Source: Nocardioides turkmenicus
GTDB lineage: Bacteria; Actinomycetota; Actinomycetes; Propionibacteriales; Nocardioidaceae
Assembly (NCBI RefSeq): GCF_011045035.1
Contig: NZ_JAALAA010000024.1
Span: 1-64,000 of the forward strand
DNA length: 64,000 nucleotides
Reading direction: 5' to 3'
In this document: piece by piece, positions 25,633 to 34,229 of the stretch
Layout of the letters: the number at the start of each line of letters is the position of its first letter
Position numbering within the stretch: the first letter of the stretch is position 1
Position numbers and translations under genes: made by a program
Notes under the pieces: model-generated
What the model saw: only the letters and a program-made list of their open reading frames with translations
What the model was told of the DNA's origin: nothing
Databases searched by the model: none

Positions 25633-26850
25633 TCAGAACACCGTGGTGAGCAGCAGGTTCGGGGAACCGGTGCCCGGGTTGGTGACCACGTCGGGGATGG
25701 CGGCGCCGGTCAGGCCCGTGGCGACGTCGGCCGGGGTGGCCGAGGGGTTCGCCTCGAGGAAGAGCGCGGCGGCACCGGCGACGTGGGGGGTCGCCATCGA
25801 CGTACCGGAGATGGTGTTGGTCGAGCCGTCGTTCCAGGCCGAGGTGATGTCGACGCCCGGGGCGAAGAGGTCGAGGCACTCACCGGTGTTGGAGAAGTCG
25901 GCGGCGGCGTCGGCGTCGTCGGTGGCACCGACGGTGATCGCCTCCGGGACGGCGGCGGGCGAGGAGCCGCAGGCGTCGGCGCTCTCGTTGCCGGCCGCGA
26001 CGGCGTAGGTCACGCCGTCGGCGATCGAGGCCTGGACGGCCGCGTCGAGAGCCGGGTCGTTGCCGCCACCGAGCGACATGTTGGCGACGGCCGGGCCGTC
26101 GGTGTGGTTCTCGGTGACCCACTCGATACCGGCGACGACGCCCTCGGTGGTGCCGGAGCCCTGGTCGTCGAGGACGCGGACCGGCACGATGGTGGCCTCC
26201 TTGGCGACGCCGTAGGTGGTGCCCGCGACGGTGCCCGCGACGTGGGTGCCGTGGCCGTTGCCGTCGGCCGGGTCGGTGTCACCGTCGACGGCGTCGAAGC
26301 CCTCGCCGATCCGGCCGCTGAACTCCGAGTGGTCGGTCGCGACGCCGGTGTCGATGATGTAGGCGGTCACGCCCTTGCCGGTCTGCTCGTAGTGGTAGTT
26401 CTTGTCGAGCGGCAGTGCGGCCTGGTCGATGCGGTCGAGGCCCCAGGTCGGGTCCGCCTGGTCGCCCTGGGTGGTGTAGCGGTGGTTGGCCTGCACGTAG
26501 GCGACGTCCGGGTTGTCGCGGACCTCGGCGAGCGCGTCCTTGTCGAGCTCGGCCGAGAAGCCGTTGAACGCGGTGTTGAAGACCTCGCGGACGTCGCCGC
26601 CGGCGGCGCGGGCGTCGCTGCGTACCGACTTGGCCTCGGACCTCGCGACGTCGCTGCTGCCCTGCTTCTTCATCACCACGATGTACTCACCCTCGATCGC
26701 GGTCGAGGCCTCCGCACCGCGCAGCGGCGCCGGACTGTCCGCGGCGCCGGCCGGGACGGTGAAGGCGATCGCCGATGCTGCTGCTCCCACAGCCACGGCG
26801 GAGATGACTGCCGGTGCCTTGTAGGCCCGGTTCTTCATGGTTCGGTTCAC
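25633..26850 (-). CDS. secreted S8 family serine peptidase (subtilase 1)
   Basis: The 405-residue subtilisin-like protease is secreted. It has a signal peptide (about 1-40, ending TVPAGAADS), an inhibitor I9 propeptide (EGEYIVVMKK through AYVQANHRY), and a proteinase K-type catalytic domain. The triad is complete: Asp in AYIIDTGV, His in NGHGTHVAGT, Ser in GTSMATPHVAG; the oxyanion Asn is in AVAAGNES. Start GTG 26850 is preferred over ATG 26838, because GGGAG precedes it and subtilase 2 starts with the same VNR codons. It is a paralogue of the gene at 28587-30269, but has no C-terminal accessory domain. Confidence 0.93.
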   Translation of the reverse strand: MNRTMKNRAYKAPAVISAVAVGAAASAIAFTVPAGAADSPAPLRGAEASTAIEGEYIVVMKKQGSSDVARSEAKSVRSDARAAGGDVREVFNTAFNGFSAELDKDALAEVRDNPDVAYVQANHRYTTQGDQADPTWGLDRIDQAALPLDKNYHYEQTGKGVTAYIIDTGVATDHSEFSGRIGEGFDAVDGDTDPADGNGHGTHVAGTVAGTTYGVAKEATIVPVRVLDDQGSGTTEGVVAGIEWVTENHTDGPAVANMSLGGGNDPALDAAVQASIADGVTYAVAAGNESADACGSSPAAVPEAITVGATDDADAAADFSNTGECLDLFAPGVDITSAWNDGSTNTISGTSMATPHVAGAAALFLEANPSATPADVATGLTGAAIPDVVTNPGTGSPNLLLTTVF

Positions 26851-26942
26851 GAACTGACTCCCGTCATCGTACGGCCCTGTAGGGCCGAGACGAACGCCCT
26901 GCGCCCTCCCTGTGGCCGCAGCCCGAAGCGTTCGGCACACCA

Positions 26943-27002
26943 CGTAATCACGTTACGTCGAACCCGTAACGACCCAACTCTTCGCATTGCAGCAAGGTGC
27001 AG
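26943..27002 (-). promoter_or_regulatory. subtilase 1 upstream block shared with subtilase 2
   Basis: Read on the minus strand, the block has CTGCACCTTGCTGCA-ATGCGAA, a spacer of about 30 bases, then TAACGT (26950-26955), a possible -10 box, followed at once by GATTACG. The same elements in the same order and almost the same spacing precede subtilase 2 (30352-30410). TTGCTGCAA is palindromic. This looks like a promoter with an upstream regulator site; no binding protein is known. Confidence 0.55.
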
Positions 27003-27042
27003 ACACCCAAGGTGAACACCCATAAACAGCACATAAACAGGG

Positions 27043-27050
27043 CGGGAAAG
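27043..27050. repeat. 8-bp target duplication, left copy
   Basis: CGGGAAAG directly flanks the left inverted repeat of the IS256-family element. The identical octamer is at 28505-28512 on the right. Confidence 0.85.
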
Positions 27051-28504
27051 GGGTCTGTCGCGTGGATTGTGTTCTTAGCGGTCTGGCGTGGTGTCCCGGC
27101 TTGAGGTCGGGGCGGAAGGACGATCACGCACATGACGGAGGAAGTCTCGCTTGAGGCGGGTGGCGATGCTGCCGGGTCTGCTGGCCTGGACGGGTTGGAC
27201 ATGTCCCGGCTGGCCGAGGAGCTCGTGGAGTCGGCTCGGGGCCATGGGGTCCAGCTGACCGGGAACGAGGGGTTGTTGACCGCGTTGACGCAGAAGGTGT
27301 TGCAGTCGGCGCTCGAGGCTGAGATGGCCGATCATCTCGGTCGGAATCGGTACGAGCGCACCGGCGATCCAGCAGGCCAAGCCGGCCAGGGCGGTCCTGA
27401 GATGGATCGGCCGGGACGCGCGGTGAACGTGCGGAACGGGTCATATCCGAAGAGGGTCCGGACCGAGGTGGGTGAGGTCACCGTCCAGGTCCCGCGGGAT
27501 CGGGAAGGGAGCTTCGAGCCGGCGATCGTGGCCAAACGCCAAAAACGCCTGTCGGGGTTCGACGAGGCGGTGATCTCCTTGTACGCGAAGGGGATGACCA
27601 CCGGGGACATCGCCAACCATCTGGCCGAGGTCTACGACACCGAGATTTCCCGCGGCCTGGTCTCACGGGTCACCGACGCTGTGACCGCGGATCTGCAGTC
27701 GTGGAAGACCCGGCCACTCGAACGCGTCTATCCGGTGGTCCTCATCGACGCGATCCACCTCAAGATCCGGGAAGGGACGGTCGGGAACCGGCCGGTCTAC
27801 GTCGCGGTCGGGATCAACCTCGACGGCTTCCGCGACGTGCTCGGGATGTGGATCGGCCCCACCGGCGGCGAGGGCGCCAAGCAGTGGATGAACATGCTGT
27901 CCGACCTGCGCAACCGTGGCGTCGCGGATGTGTGCATCGTGTGCTGCGACGGCCTGAAGGGGCTCCCCGACGCGATCCGGACGACCTGGCCCGACGCCGA
28001 GGTGCAGACGTGTGTGGTCCACCTGATTCGCAACAGCCTGCGCTATACCCAACGTCGGGACTGGAAGCAGGTCGCCGCCGACCTCAAGGTCGTCTACACC
28101 AGTCCCACGCCGGAGGCGGCCGTGGTCGAGTTCGATGCGTTCGAGGAACGCTGGGGGATCAAGTACCCGGCCCTGATCCGGTTGTGGCGCAACTCGTGGG
28201 AGGAGTTCGTGCCGTTCCTCGACTACCAGCCCGAGGTCCGCAAGCTGATCTACACGACCAACGGGATCGAGTCGCTCAACGCCCGCTTTCGTGCCGCGGT
28301 GCGCCGCCGGGGCTCGTTCCCGGACGTCGACGCGGCCATGAAGGTCCTCTTCCTCACCATCTATCAGCGCGAGAAGAACCGCCCGAACCCGACCGGAAGG
28401 ATCAACAACTGGACTACCATCCTGAACGAACTGACCGTGGCCTACGGCGACCGCCTAGGCCCTAACTAAGTCAGACCGAAGAACACAGTCGGGAAGACAG
28501 ACCC
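27051..28504 (+). mobile_element. complete IS256-family insertion sequence, 1454 bp
   Basis: Terminal inverted repeats of 26 bp (27051-27076 and 28479-28504) share GGGTCTGTC at the outer end and TGTGTTCTT at the inner end, with a variable middle. One transposase gene fills the element. The perfect 8-bp duplication CGGGAAAG on both sides agrees with the 8-9 bp target duplications of IS256 elements. Because ends, transposase and duplication are all intact, the insertion looks recent and possibly active. It lies between the two paralogous subtilase genes, about 50 bases upstream of the subtilase 1 promoter block. Confidence 0.92.
27132..28469 (+). CDS. IS256-family transposase
   Basis: The 445-residue mutator-type DDE transposase catalyses cut-and-paste or copy-out movement of its element. 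The catalytic residues are visible: first Asp in VVLIDAIHLKIREG, second Asp in IVCCDGLKGLP, and the Glu in TTNGIESLNARFR. Upstream, the N-terminal DNA-binding part contains LLTALTQKVLQSALEAEM and RLSGFDEAVISLYAKGM, the family signature. Length is normal and no frameshift is seen, so the enzyme should be functional. Confidence 0.97.
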   Translation: MTEEVSLEAGGDAAGSAGLDGLDMSRLAEELVESARGHGVQLTGNEGLLTALTQKVLQSALEAEMADHLGRNRYERTGDPAGQAGQGGPEMDRPGRAVNVRNGSYPKRVRTEVGEVTVQVPRDREGSFEPAIVAKRQKRLSGFDEAVISLYAKGMTTGDIANHLAEVYDTEISRGLVSRVTDAVTADLQSWKTRPLERVYPVVLIDAIHLKIREGTVGNRPVYVAVGINLDGFRDVLGMWIGPTGGEGAKQWMNMLSDLRNRGVADVCIVCCDGLKGLPDAIRTTWPDAEVQTCVVHLIRNSLRYTQRRDWKQVAADLKVVYTSPTPEAAVVEFDAFEERWGIKYPALIRLWRNSWEEFVPFLDYQPEVRKLIYTTNGIESLNARFRAAVRRRGSFPDVDAAMKVLFLTIYQREKNRPNPTGRINNWTTILNELTVAYGDRLGPN

Positions 28505-28512
28505 CGGGAAAG
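28505..28512. repeat. 8-bp target duplication, right copy
   Basis: CGGGAAAG, identical to 27043-27050, directly follows the right inverted repeat. Confidence 0.85.
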
Positions 28513-28530
28513 ACCTCCTTTCAACAGCAC

Positions 28531-28563
28531 ACCGGGCCGCCCGTGTTGCACGGACGGCCCGGT
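28531..28563 (-). terminator. terminator hairpin of subtilase 2
   Basis: A stem of 15 bases on each side (28531-28545 with 28549-28563), with one internal C/A mismatch and a 3-base loop, lies 23 bases past the subtilase 2 stop on the minus strand, just outside the IS element. Confidence 0.75.
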
Positions 28564-28586
28564 GGAGCCGATGCTGATCGGTCAGA

Positions 28587-30269
28587 TCAGGCGATCGAGG
28601 TGTCGTCGATCAGGAAGCTGGTCCCGAGCGAGGAGTCCTCGGTGCCGGTGAACGTCAGCGTGACGGTGCTACCGGCGTAGGCGCCCAGGGAGAACGACTT
28701 CAACGAGTACGAGGAGCTCGCGTTCAGGTTGGAGTAGGTCGCCAGGGTCGTCGAGCCGATCTTGACGGTCAGCTTGTCGTAGGCCGTCGAGGTGGTCGTC
28801 TCGTTGGTGATCACCCGCAGGTAGAACGACAGGGTCTTGCCGGTCGTGGGCAGGGCGACCGACTGCGAGAGCGTGTCGGTGTGGGAGGAGCCGTAGCCGT
28901 TCAGCCACGCCTTGTAGGAGCCCGTACGCGCCGGGGCGGAGGTCGAGTTGTCGATCACTCCCGAGGAGGCGGACCAGCCGGTCGCGCCCGACTCGAAGCC
29001 CGGGTTCTTCAGCAGGTTGCCGGTCGTCGGCGGCTCCGTCGGGTCGGTGCCACCGCTCCACAGGGAGTACAGCAGGCGGTTGGGCGAGCCGGTGCCGGGC
29101 GAGGTGACCACGCCGGAGGTGGCGTTGGAGACGATCGCGGAGGAGACCGACGACGGCGAGGCCGTCGGGTTCGCCTGCAGGTAGAGCGCCGCCACACCGG
29201 CGACGTGCGGGGTCGCCATCGACGTACCGGAGATGGTGTTGGTCGCGGTGTTGGAGGTGTGCCACGCCGAGGTGATCGAGGAGCCCGGGGCGAACAGGTC
29301 GAGGCACGAGCCGATGTTGGAGAAGCTCGACCGAGCGTCGGTGTTGGTCGTCGAGCCGACGGTCAGGGCACCCGCGACGCGAGCCGGCGAGCCGTTGCAC
29401 GCGTCGGCACCGGAGTCGTTGCCCGCCGCCACGGCGTAGGTGACGCCGTCGGCGATCGAGTTGTTGACCGCGGAGTCGAGGGTCGAGGAGACCCCGCCGC
29501 CGAGGGACATGTTGGCGACCGCGGGACCGGAGGTGTGGTTGGAGGTCACCCAGTTCACACCGGCGATCACACCGGCGGTGGTGCCGGAGCCGGAGGCGTC
29601 GAGCACGCGGACGGGCACGAGCGTGACGTTCTTGGCGACGCCGTACGTCGACCCGCCGACGGTGCCGGCGACGTGGGTGCCGTGCCCGTTCTCGTCCTCG
29701 GTGGAGGACCCGATCGCGGTGTAGCCCGAGGTGACGCGGCCGCCGAAGTCGGCGTGCGCGGACCGGATGCCGGTGTCGATGATGTAGGCCTTCACCCCCG
29801 AACCGGTGTAGTCGTAGTGGTAGTTCGAGTTCAGCGGGAGGTTGCGCTGGTCGATCCGGTTGAGGCCCCAGGTGGGGTTGGCCTGGTCGCCGCTGGCCTT
29901 CACGACCTGGTTGGCCTCGATGTAGTCGACATCGGGGTCGTTGCGAAGCGCGTCGAGCGCGTCGGCGTCGAGCGTGGCGGAGAACCCGGTGATCGCCTTG
30001 TCGTAGGCGTACTTCACCGAGCCGCCCTTCTCCTTGGCGAGCGCGCGGGCGTCGGCGGCGTTGGCCTTGGCCGCCGAGCCGCTGCCCTTCATCACGACGA
30101 TGTAGGAATTGTCGATGGCCGTCGACTTCTCGGCACCGATCAGCGGTGCCGGGCTGTCGGCTGCGCCGGCGGGACCGGACATGGCCAGGATGGTGCCGGC
30201 AGCGCCGACGGCGGTCACCGTCGCCGCCGCGAGTGCGCCGAGGCGCCGCATGGTGTGGGGTCGGTTCAC
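28587..30269 (-). CDS. secreted S8 family serine peptidase (subtilase 2) with C-terminal beta domain
   Basis: The 560-residue protein repeats the plan of subtilase 1: signal peptide ending GPAGAADS, I9 propeptide (DNSYIVVMKG), and catalytic domain with Asp in AYIIDTGIR, His in NGHGTHVAGT and Ser in GTSMATPHVAG. After a short TDPTEPPTT linker a beta-rich domain of about 150 residues follows (LLKNPGFESGATGW, KAWLNGYG, TLSFYLRVIT, TSFLIDDTSIA). It resembles carbohydrate- or cell-surface-binding jelly-roll modules. The start is GTG 30269 after GGGAG, with the same VNR opening as subtilase 1. The N-terminal parts of both proteins are closely similar, indicating a tandem duplication. Confidence 0.93.
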   Translation of the reverse strand: MNRPHTMRRLGALAAATVTAVGAAGTILAMSGPAGAADSPAPLIGAEKSTAIDNSYIVVMKGSGSAAKANAADARALAKEKGGSVKYAYDKAITGFSATLDADALDALRNDPDVDYIEANQVVKASGDQANPTWGLNRIDQRNLPLNSNYHYDYTGSGVKAYIIDTGIRSAHADFGGRVTSGYTAIGSSTEDENGHGTHVAGTVGGSTYGVAKNVTLVPVRVLDASGSGTTAGVIAGVNWVTSNHTSGPAVANMSLGGGVSSTLDSAVNNSIADGVTYAVAAGNDSGADACNGSPARVAGALTVGSTTNTDARSSFSNIGSCLDLFAPGSSITSAWHTSNTATNTISGTSMATPHVAGVAALYLQANPTASPSSVSSAIVSNATSGVVTSPGTGSPNRLLYSLWSGGTDPTEPPTTGNLLKNPGFESGATGWSASSGVIDNSTSAPARTGSYKAWLNGYGSSHTDTLSQSVALPTTGKTLSFYLRVITNETTTSTAYDKLTVKIGSTTLATYSNLNASSSYSLKSFSLGAYAGSTVTLTFTGTEDSSLGTSFLIDDTSIA

Positions 30270-30351
30270 GATTACTGCTCCCGTCGTCAAGCAGCCTCGG
30301 GATGAGGGCTGCAAGGGGTCACAGATGCCCTGTGGGGCAACCGGGAGGGAA

Positions 30352-30410
30352 CGTAATCGAGTTTACTGACGATGAAACGCGACATCTTTTCGCACTGCAG
30401 CAACCTGCAG
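30352..30410 (-). promoter_or_regulatory. subtilase 2 upstream block, overlapping the rodA 3' end
   Basis: On the minus strand: CTGCAGGTTGCTGCA-GTGCGAA, about 30 bases, TAAACT (30360-30365) and GATTACG, matching the block at 26943-27002. Most of it (30363-30410) is also the last ~16 codons of rodA. The block ends 83 bases before the subtilase 2 start (93 for subtilase 1). Confidence 0.55.
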
Positions 30411-31586
30411 GCGGTCGCGCGAGCGGAGGTCCTGAAGTGGTCCGGACCGGTCCAGACCGGTGCGTCGCGAGCGGCCCGAGATACCGAGTAGCAGACCCAC
30501 TGCCAACAGCACCGCGATCATCGAGGAGCCGCCGTAGGAGAGGAACGGCAGCGGTACGCCGGTGACCGGCATGATGCCCAGGCACATGCCGATGTTCTGG
30601 AAGCTCTGGATGCCGAGCCAGCACACGATCCCGGCCGCCGCGACGCGTCCGAAGAGGTCGTCGGTGCGCGCCGCGATCCGCAGCCCGCGCCACAGCACGA
30701 CCCCGATCAGCCCGATCACCAGCAGCGAGCCGACCAGCCCGAGCTCCTCCCCCACGACCGTGAAGATGAAGTCGGTCTGCTGCTCGGGGACGAAGCCCGC
30801 CCGGACCTGCGACCCCTGGAACAGCCCTTGGCCGAAGATCCCGCCGTCGCCGATCGCGATCCGGGCCTGCTGCACGTTGTAGCCCGCGCCACGCGGGTCC
30901 AGCGACGGGTCGGTGAACGCCATGAACCGGTTGATCTGGTACTGCTTCAGCACCCCGGTCGCGACCACCGTCGTAGCGGCCGCGATGCCGGAGAGCGCCA
31001 GCAATGCCAGCCATCGCCTCGGCGTCCCTGCGGCCGCGAGAACACAGAAGACCGTCACCCCGAGAACCAGCGTGGTGCCGAGGTCGGGCTGGAGCAGGAC
31101 CAGGACGATCGGCACCGCCGCGACCAGGATCATCGCGACCACGTCGCCCAGCGAGACCCGCGCCTGCCAGCGACCCTCGCTGCGCTCGGCGAGGACCAGT
31201 GCCATCGCGATGACGACGGCCAGCTTGGCCAGCTCCGAGGGCTGGACCTGCACCGGCCCCAGGACCACCCACGACTTCGAGCCGTTGACGGTCGAGCCCA
31301 TCACGAGCACCAGCACGAGCCCGATCACCGCGCCCACGTAGACCACCGGCGTCAGCAGCCGGACCCAGCGGTGGTTGGTGGCGACCACGCCCACCATCAG
31401 CACCAGCCCCGCAGCCACGTTGATCGCCTGCTTACGCAGGTAGGCGGTCGTGTCGCCGCCGGTGAGCGCGTCCCGGTGGATGGTCGCGGACCAGACCAGC
31501 AGCACCGACAGTCCCACCAGGAGCAGCACCGCGCCGAGGAGGACGAGGTCGATACGGCGTACGAAGGCCATCACGTCGTTCTTCAT
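30363..31586 (-). CDS. rodA: SEDS peptidoglycan glycosyltransferase RodA/FtsW/SpoVE family
   Basis: RodA polymerises lipid II into glycan strands during cell elongation, together with PBP2. The 407-residue protein has about ten membrane helices. SEDS motifs include STVNGSKSWVVLGPVQVQPSELAKLA, LLQPDLGTTLVL, and the C-terminal GMCLGIMPVTGVPLPFLSYGGSSM. The ATG at 31586 lies 12 bases after the mrdA stop and completes the mreBCD-mrdA-rodA elongasome cluster. Its last residues (LQVAAVRKDVAFHRQ) are encoded by the promoter-like block of the next gene and may not be conserved in relatives. Confidence 0.95.
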   Translation of the reverse strand: MKNDVMAFVRRIDLVLLGAVLLLVGLSVLLVWSATIHRDALTGGDTTAYLRKQAINVAAGLVLMVGVVATNHRWVRLLTPVVYVGAVIGLVLVLVMGSTVNGSKSWVVLGPVQVQPSELAKLAVVIAMALVLAERSEGRWQARVSLGDVVAMILVAAVPIVLVLLQPDLGTTLVLGVTVFCVLAAAGTPRRWLALLALSGIAAATTVVATGVLKQYQINRFMAFTDPSLDPRGAGYNVQQARIAIGDGGIFGQGLFQGSQVRAGFVPEQQTDFIFTVVGEELGLVGSLLVIGLIGVVLWRGLRIAARTDDLFGRVAAAGIVCWLGIQSFQNIGMCLGIMPVTGVPLPFLSYGGSSMIAVLLAVGLLLGISGRSRRTGLDRSGPLQDLRSRDRLQVAAVRKDVAFHRQ

Positions 31587-31597
31587 GGCTGTCCCCG

Positions 31598-33685
31598 CTA
31601 GTCCTTGGGCGCGACGATCGAGCCGTCGGCGCCGAACACCGGCAGGTTCTTCGGCGGGTCGATGCCCTTGATCGCGGCCTTGTCGGGCCGGACCACGGCG
31701 CCACCCTCCTCGATCCCGTAGAGCGCCTCCCACAGCTTGCGTACGGAGTCACCCACGGCACCCGAGCCGGTGCCGCCCTGGGAGATCGTCATGATGATGA
31801 CGTACTTCTTGTTGTACGTCGCCACCCAGCCGGTCGTCTGCTTGCCGGTGACCTCGGCGGTGCCGGTCTTGCCGCGCACCTTCACCTCGTCGAGCGGGAA
31901 CCCGCCGAACTTCCAGGCCAGGGTGCCGGTGCGCGTGGTGCCGAGCAGCGCCTCGTTGACGTAGTCGATGCTCCGCGGCGACATCTTGACCTTGCCGGCG
32001 ACCTTCGGGTCGATCTTCTCGATCACGGTGCCGTCGCCGCTGACGACCGCCTTGCCGATGCGGGGCTCGTAGAGGGTGCCGCCGTTGGCCAGCGACGCGT
32101 AGGCGCGGGCGAGCTGGATCGGGGTGACCATCGTGTCGCCCTGGCCGATCGAGAAGTTCACCGCGTCGCCGGTGCGGTAGTAGTTGCCCTCGATGCAGAA
32201 CTCGTGGGCGAACAGCTGCAGGAACGAGGACGGTGCGTTCTTCTTCTCGTCCATCCGGCAGTAGTAGTCCTTCATGGCCTCGTAGTACTCGGCCTTCCAC
32301 TTCCGGTCCGCGATCCGGCCCGCCGACTCGCCGGGCAGGTCGATGCCGGTGCGCTTGCCGAAGCCGAACGCCTTGGCGGTCTCGACCAGCGGGTCCTTGG
32401 CGTTGACGTTGGCCGGGTTCGAGCCGTACTTCCTCCAGTAGTCGACCGCGACCCGGTAGAAGAAGGTGTTGCAGGAGACCTCGAGCGCCTTGGCGAAGTC
32501 GATGTAGCCGTAGGGGGCCGACTCGTAGTTCTTGAACCAGCGGTTGCCGACCTGGAGGCCGCTGGAGCAGTCGAGGCGGCTGTCGCGGCTGTAGCCGTTG
32601 TTGAGCGCACCGACCGTCATGAACGGCTTCCACGTCGACCCCGGCGCGAACTGGCCCTGCGTCGCTCGCGGCAGCAGCGGGTAGCCCGCCTTCTCGGAGT
32701 AGAGCCGGTCGAGCTGCTTCTGGGTGATGCCGCCGACCCACTCCTCGGGGTCGTACGTCGGCTGGTTGGCCATCGCGACCAGCCGGCCGGTCTGCGCCTC
32801 CATGATCACGACCGATCCGGAGTCGGCCTCGAAGTTGCGGCCGGTGATCTTGTCGAAGGTGCCGCGCGCGGTCTCGATCGACTCGGCCAGCAGCTTCTCG
32901 GCGCGGCCCTGCACCTTGGCGTCGATGCTGGTCACCAGCGTGTCGCCGGGCTGGGAGGCCACCGAGTCGCCGCGGCCGATCTCACGGCCGAGGGAGTCGA
33001 CGGTGACGGTGTCGTAGCCGGGCATGCCGCGCAGCCACTGGTCGTACTCCTTCTCGACCCCGGACCGTCCCACCATCGAGGTGTTGTTGAGCGACTCGTC
33101 GCCGCGCTCCCTGGCGCTGTCGTACTCGTCCTCGGTGATCGGGGAGAGATAGCCGAGCACGCCGGCGGCGTTGATGCCGTAGGGGCTCGGGTAGGAGCGC
33201 AGCGTCTGCTTCTCGGCCACGACCCCGGGGAAGTCCTCGGGTTGCTCGAGGATGCGCAGCGCGGTCGACTCGGAGACGTCGGTGGCGATCGGCACCGGCT
33301 GGTAGCGGGTGCCGGACCAGTTGGCGATCGCCTCGTTCTGCTTCTTCGGGGACACGTCGACGGCCTTGGCGACCCGCTGCATCAGCGTCTTGCGGTCGTC
33401 GTCCTCGAGCCCGTCGAGCACGCTCTGGTCGAGGCTGACCACCCAGGCCGAGCGGTTGGTCACCATCGGTCGGCCCTGGGCGTCGACGATGATGCCGCGC
33501 ACCGGCTGGCGCACGATCTCCCGCTTCGACTGCGAGGCGGCGGCCGCCTGGTAGGCGTCGCCGTGGCGCACCTGCAGGTAGAAGAGCCGCACCCCGAGCG
33601 TGGCCAGCAGCGAGAAGACCAGCGCCTGGATCACGATCAGCCGCAGCCGGCTGACCTGGGCGGTGGGGAGTCGACTCCGAGCCAT
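31598..33685 (-). CDS. mrdA: penicillin-binding protein 2, peptidoglycan DD-transpeptidase
   Basis: PBP2 cross-links peptide stems during elongation and works with RodA. The 695 residues contain one N-terminal membrane helix (about 15-30), a pedestal domain (HGDAYQAAAASQSKREIVRQPVRG and RSGVEKEYDQWLRG), and a transpeptidase domain. The active-site Ser is in PGSTWKPF near residue 349; SCNTFF gives the SxN motif and GKTGTAEV the KTG motif. The gene is separated from mreD by a single base, so it belongs to the mre operon. Confidence 0.95.
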   Translation of the reverse strand: MARSRLPTAQVSRLRLIVIQALVFSLLATLGVRLFYLQVRHGDAYQAAAASQSKREIVRQPVRGIIVDAQGRPMVTNRSAWVVSLDQSVLDGLEDDDRKTLMQRVAKAVDVSPKKQNEAIANWSGTRYQPVPIATDVSESTALRILEQPEDFPGVVAEKQTLRSYPSPYGINAAGVLGYLSPITEDEYDSARERGDESLNNTSMVGRSGVEKEYDQWLRGMPGYDTVTVDSLGREIGRGDSVASQPGDTLVTSIDAKVQGRAEKLLAESIETARGTFDKITGRNFEADSGSVVIMEAQTGRLVAMANQPTYDPEEWVGGITQKQLDRLYSEKAGYPLLPRATQGQFAPGSTWKPFMTVGALNNGYSRDSRLDCSSGLQVGNRWFKNYESAPYGYIDFAKALEVSCNTFFYRVAVDYWRKYGSNPANVNAKDPLVETAKAFGFGKRTGIDLPGESAGRIADRKWKAEYYEAMKDYYCRMDEKKNAPSSFLQLFAHEFCIEGNYYRTGDAVNFSIGQGDTMVTPIQLARAYASLANGGTLYEPRIGKAVVSGDGTVIEKIDPKVAGKVKMSPRSIDYVNEALLGTTRTGTLAWKFGGFPLDEVKVRGKTGTAEVTGKQTTGWVATYNKKYVIIMTISQGGTGSGAVGDSVRKLWEALYGIEEGGAVVRPDKAAIKGIDPPKNLPVFGADGSIVAPKD

Positions 33686-33686
33686 C

Positions 33687-34229
33687 TCAGAGATCCCCCT
33701 TCCCGATCAGCCAGAACAGCGCCGGGATCAGCAGCGGGGCCAGCAGCAGGTCGTAGCCGACACTGATCGCCACCGTCGGCAGCAGGGTCAGCGGCGCCTC
33801 ACCGAGGATCAGGCCGCTGACCGCGAAGATGCTCACCCCGATGAACGCGCAGGTGGCGACCGTGGCCATCACCGTCATCGCGTTGGGACGGGACTGGCTG
33901 TGGTGGGCGATGCTGCCCTCGCGTACGCGGCCGGCGACGTAGCCGACGATCAGCAGCGCGAGCGCCCACCGGCCGGCGGTGTGGTCGGCGGGCGGCGCCA
34001 GATCGAGGAGTACGCCGGCGGCGAACCCCGTCACCATCCCGGCCTGCCCACCACGGGTGAGCGCGACCGCGAGGACGACCAGGAGGGCCAGGTCGGGGGT
34101 GATGCCGCGGATCGCGAAGGCCGGCGCCACGCTCAGCTGGAGGACGATCGCGATCACCACCAGCAGGCCGACCAGGACGTTGCGCAGCACCGGTGCGGCA
34201 CCGGACGCGCGGGCTTCCATGTCACTCAT
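33687..34229 (-). CDS. mreD: rod shape-determining protein MreD
   Basis: MreD is a small membrane subunit of the elongasome. The 180-residue protein has about five membrane helices, with the usual early GITPDLALLVVLAVALTRGGQAGMVTGF and GVLLDLAPP motifs. It overlaps the mreC stop by four bases and ends one base before mrdA. MreD sequences vary widely; identification rests on position and topology as well as these motifs. Confidence 0.9.
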   Translation of the reverse strand: MSDMEARASGAAPVLRNVLVGLLVVIAIVLQLSVAPAFAIRGITPDLALLVVLAVALTRGGQAGMVTGFAAGVLLDLAPPADHTAGRWALALLIVGYVAGRVREGSIAHHSQSRPNAMTVMATVATCAFIGVSIFAVSGLILGEAPLTLLPTVAISVGYDLLLAPLLIPALFWLIGKGDL

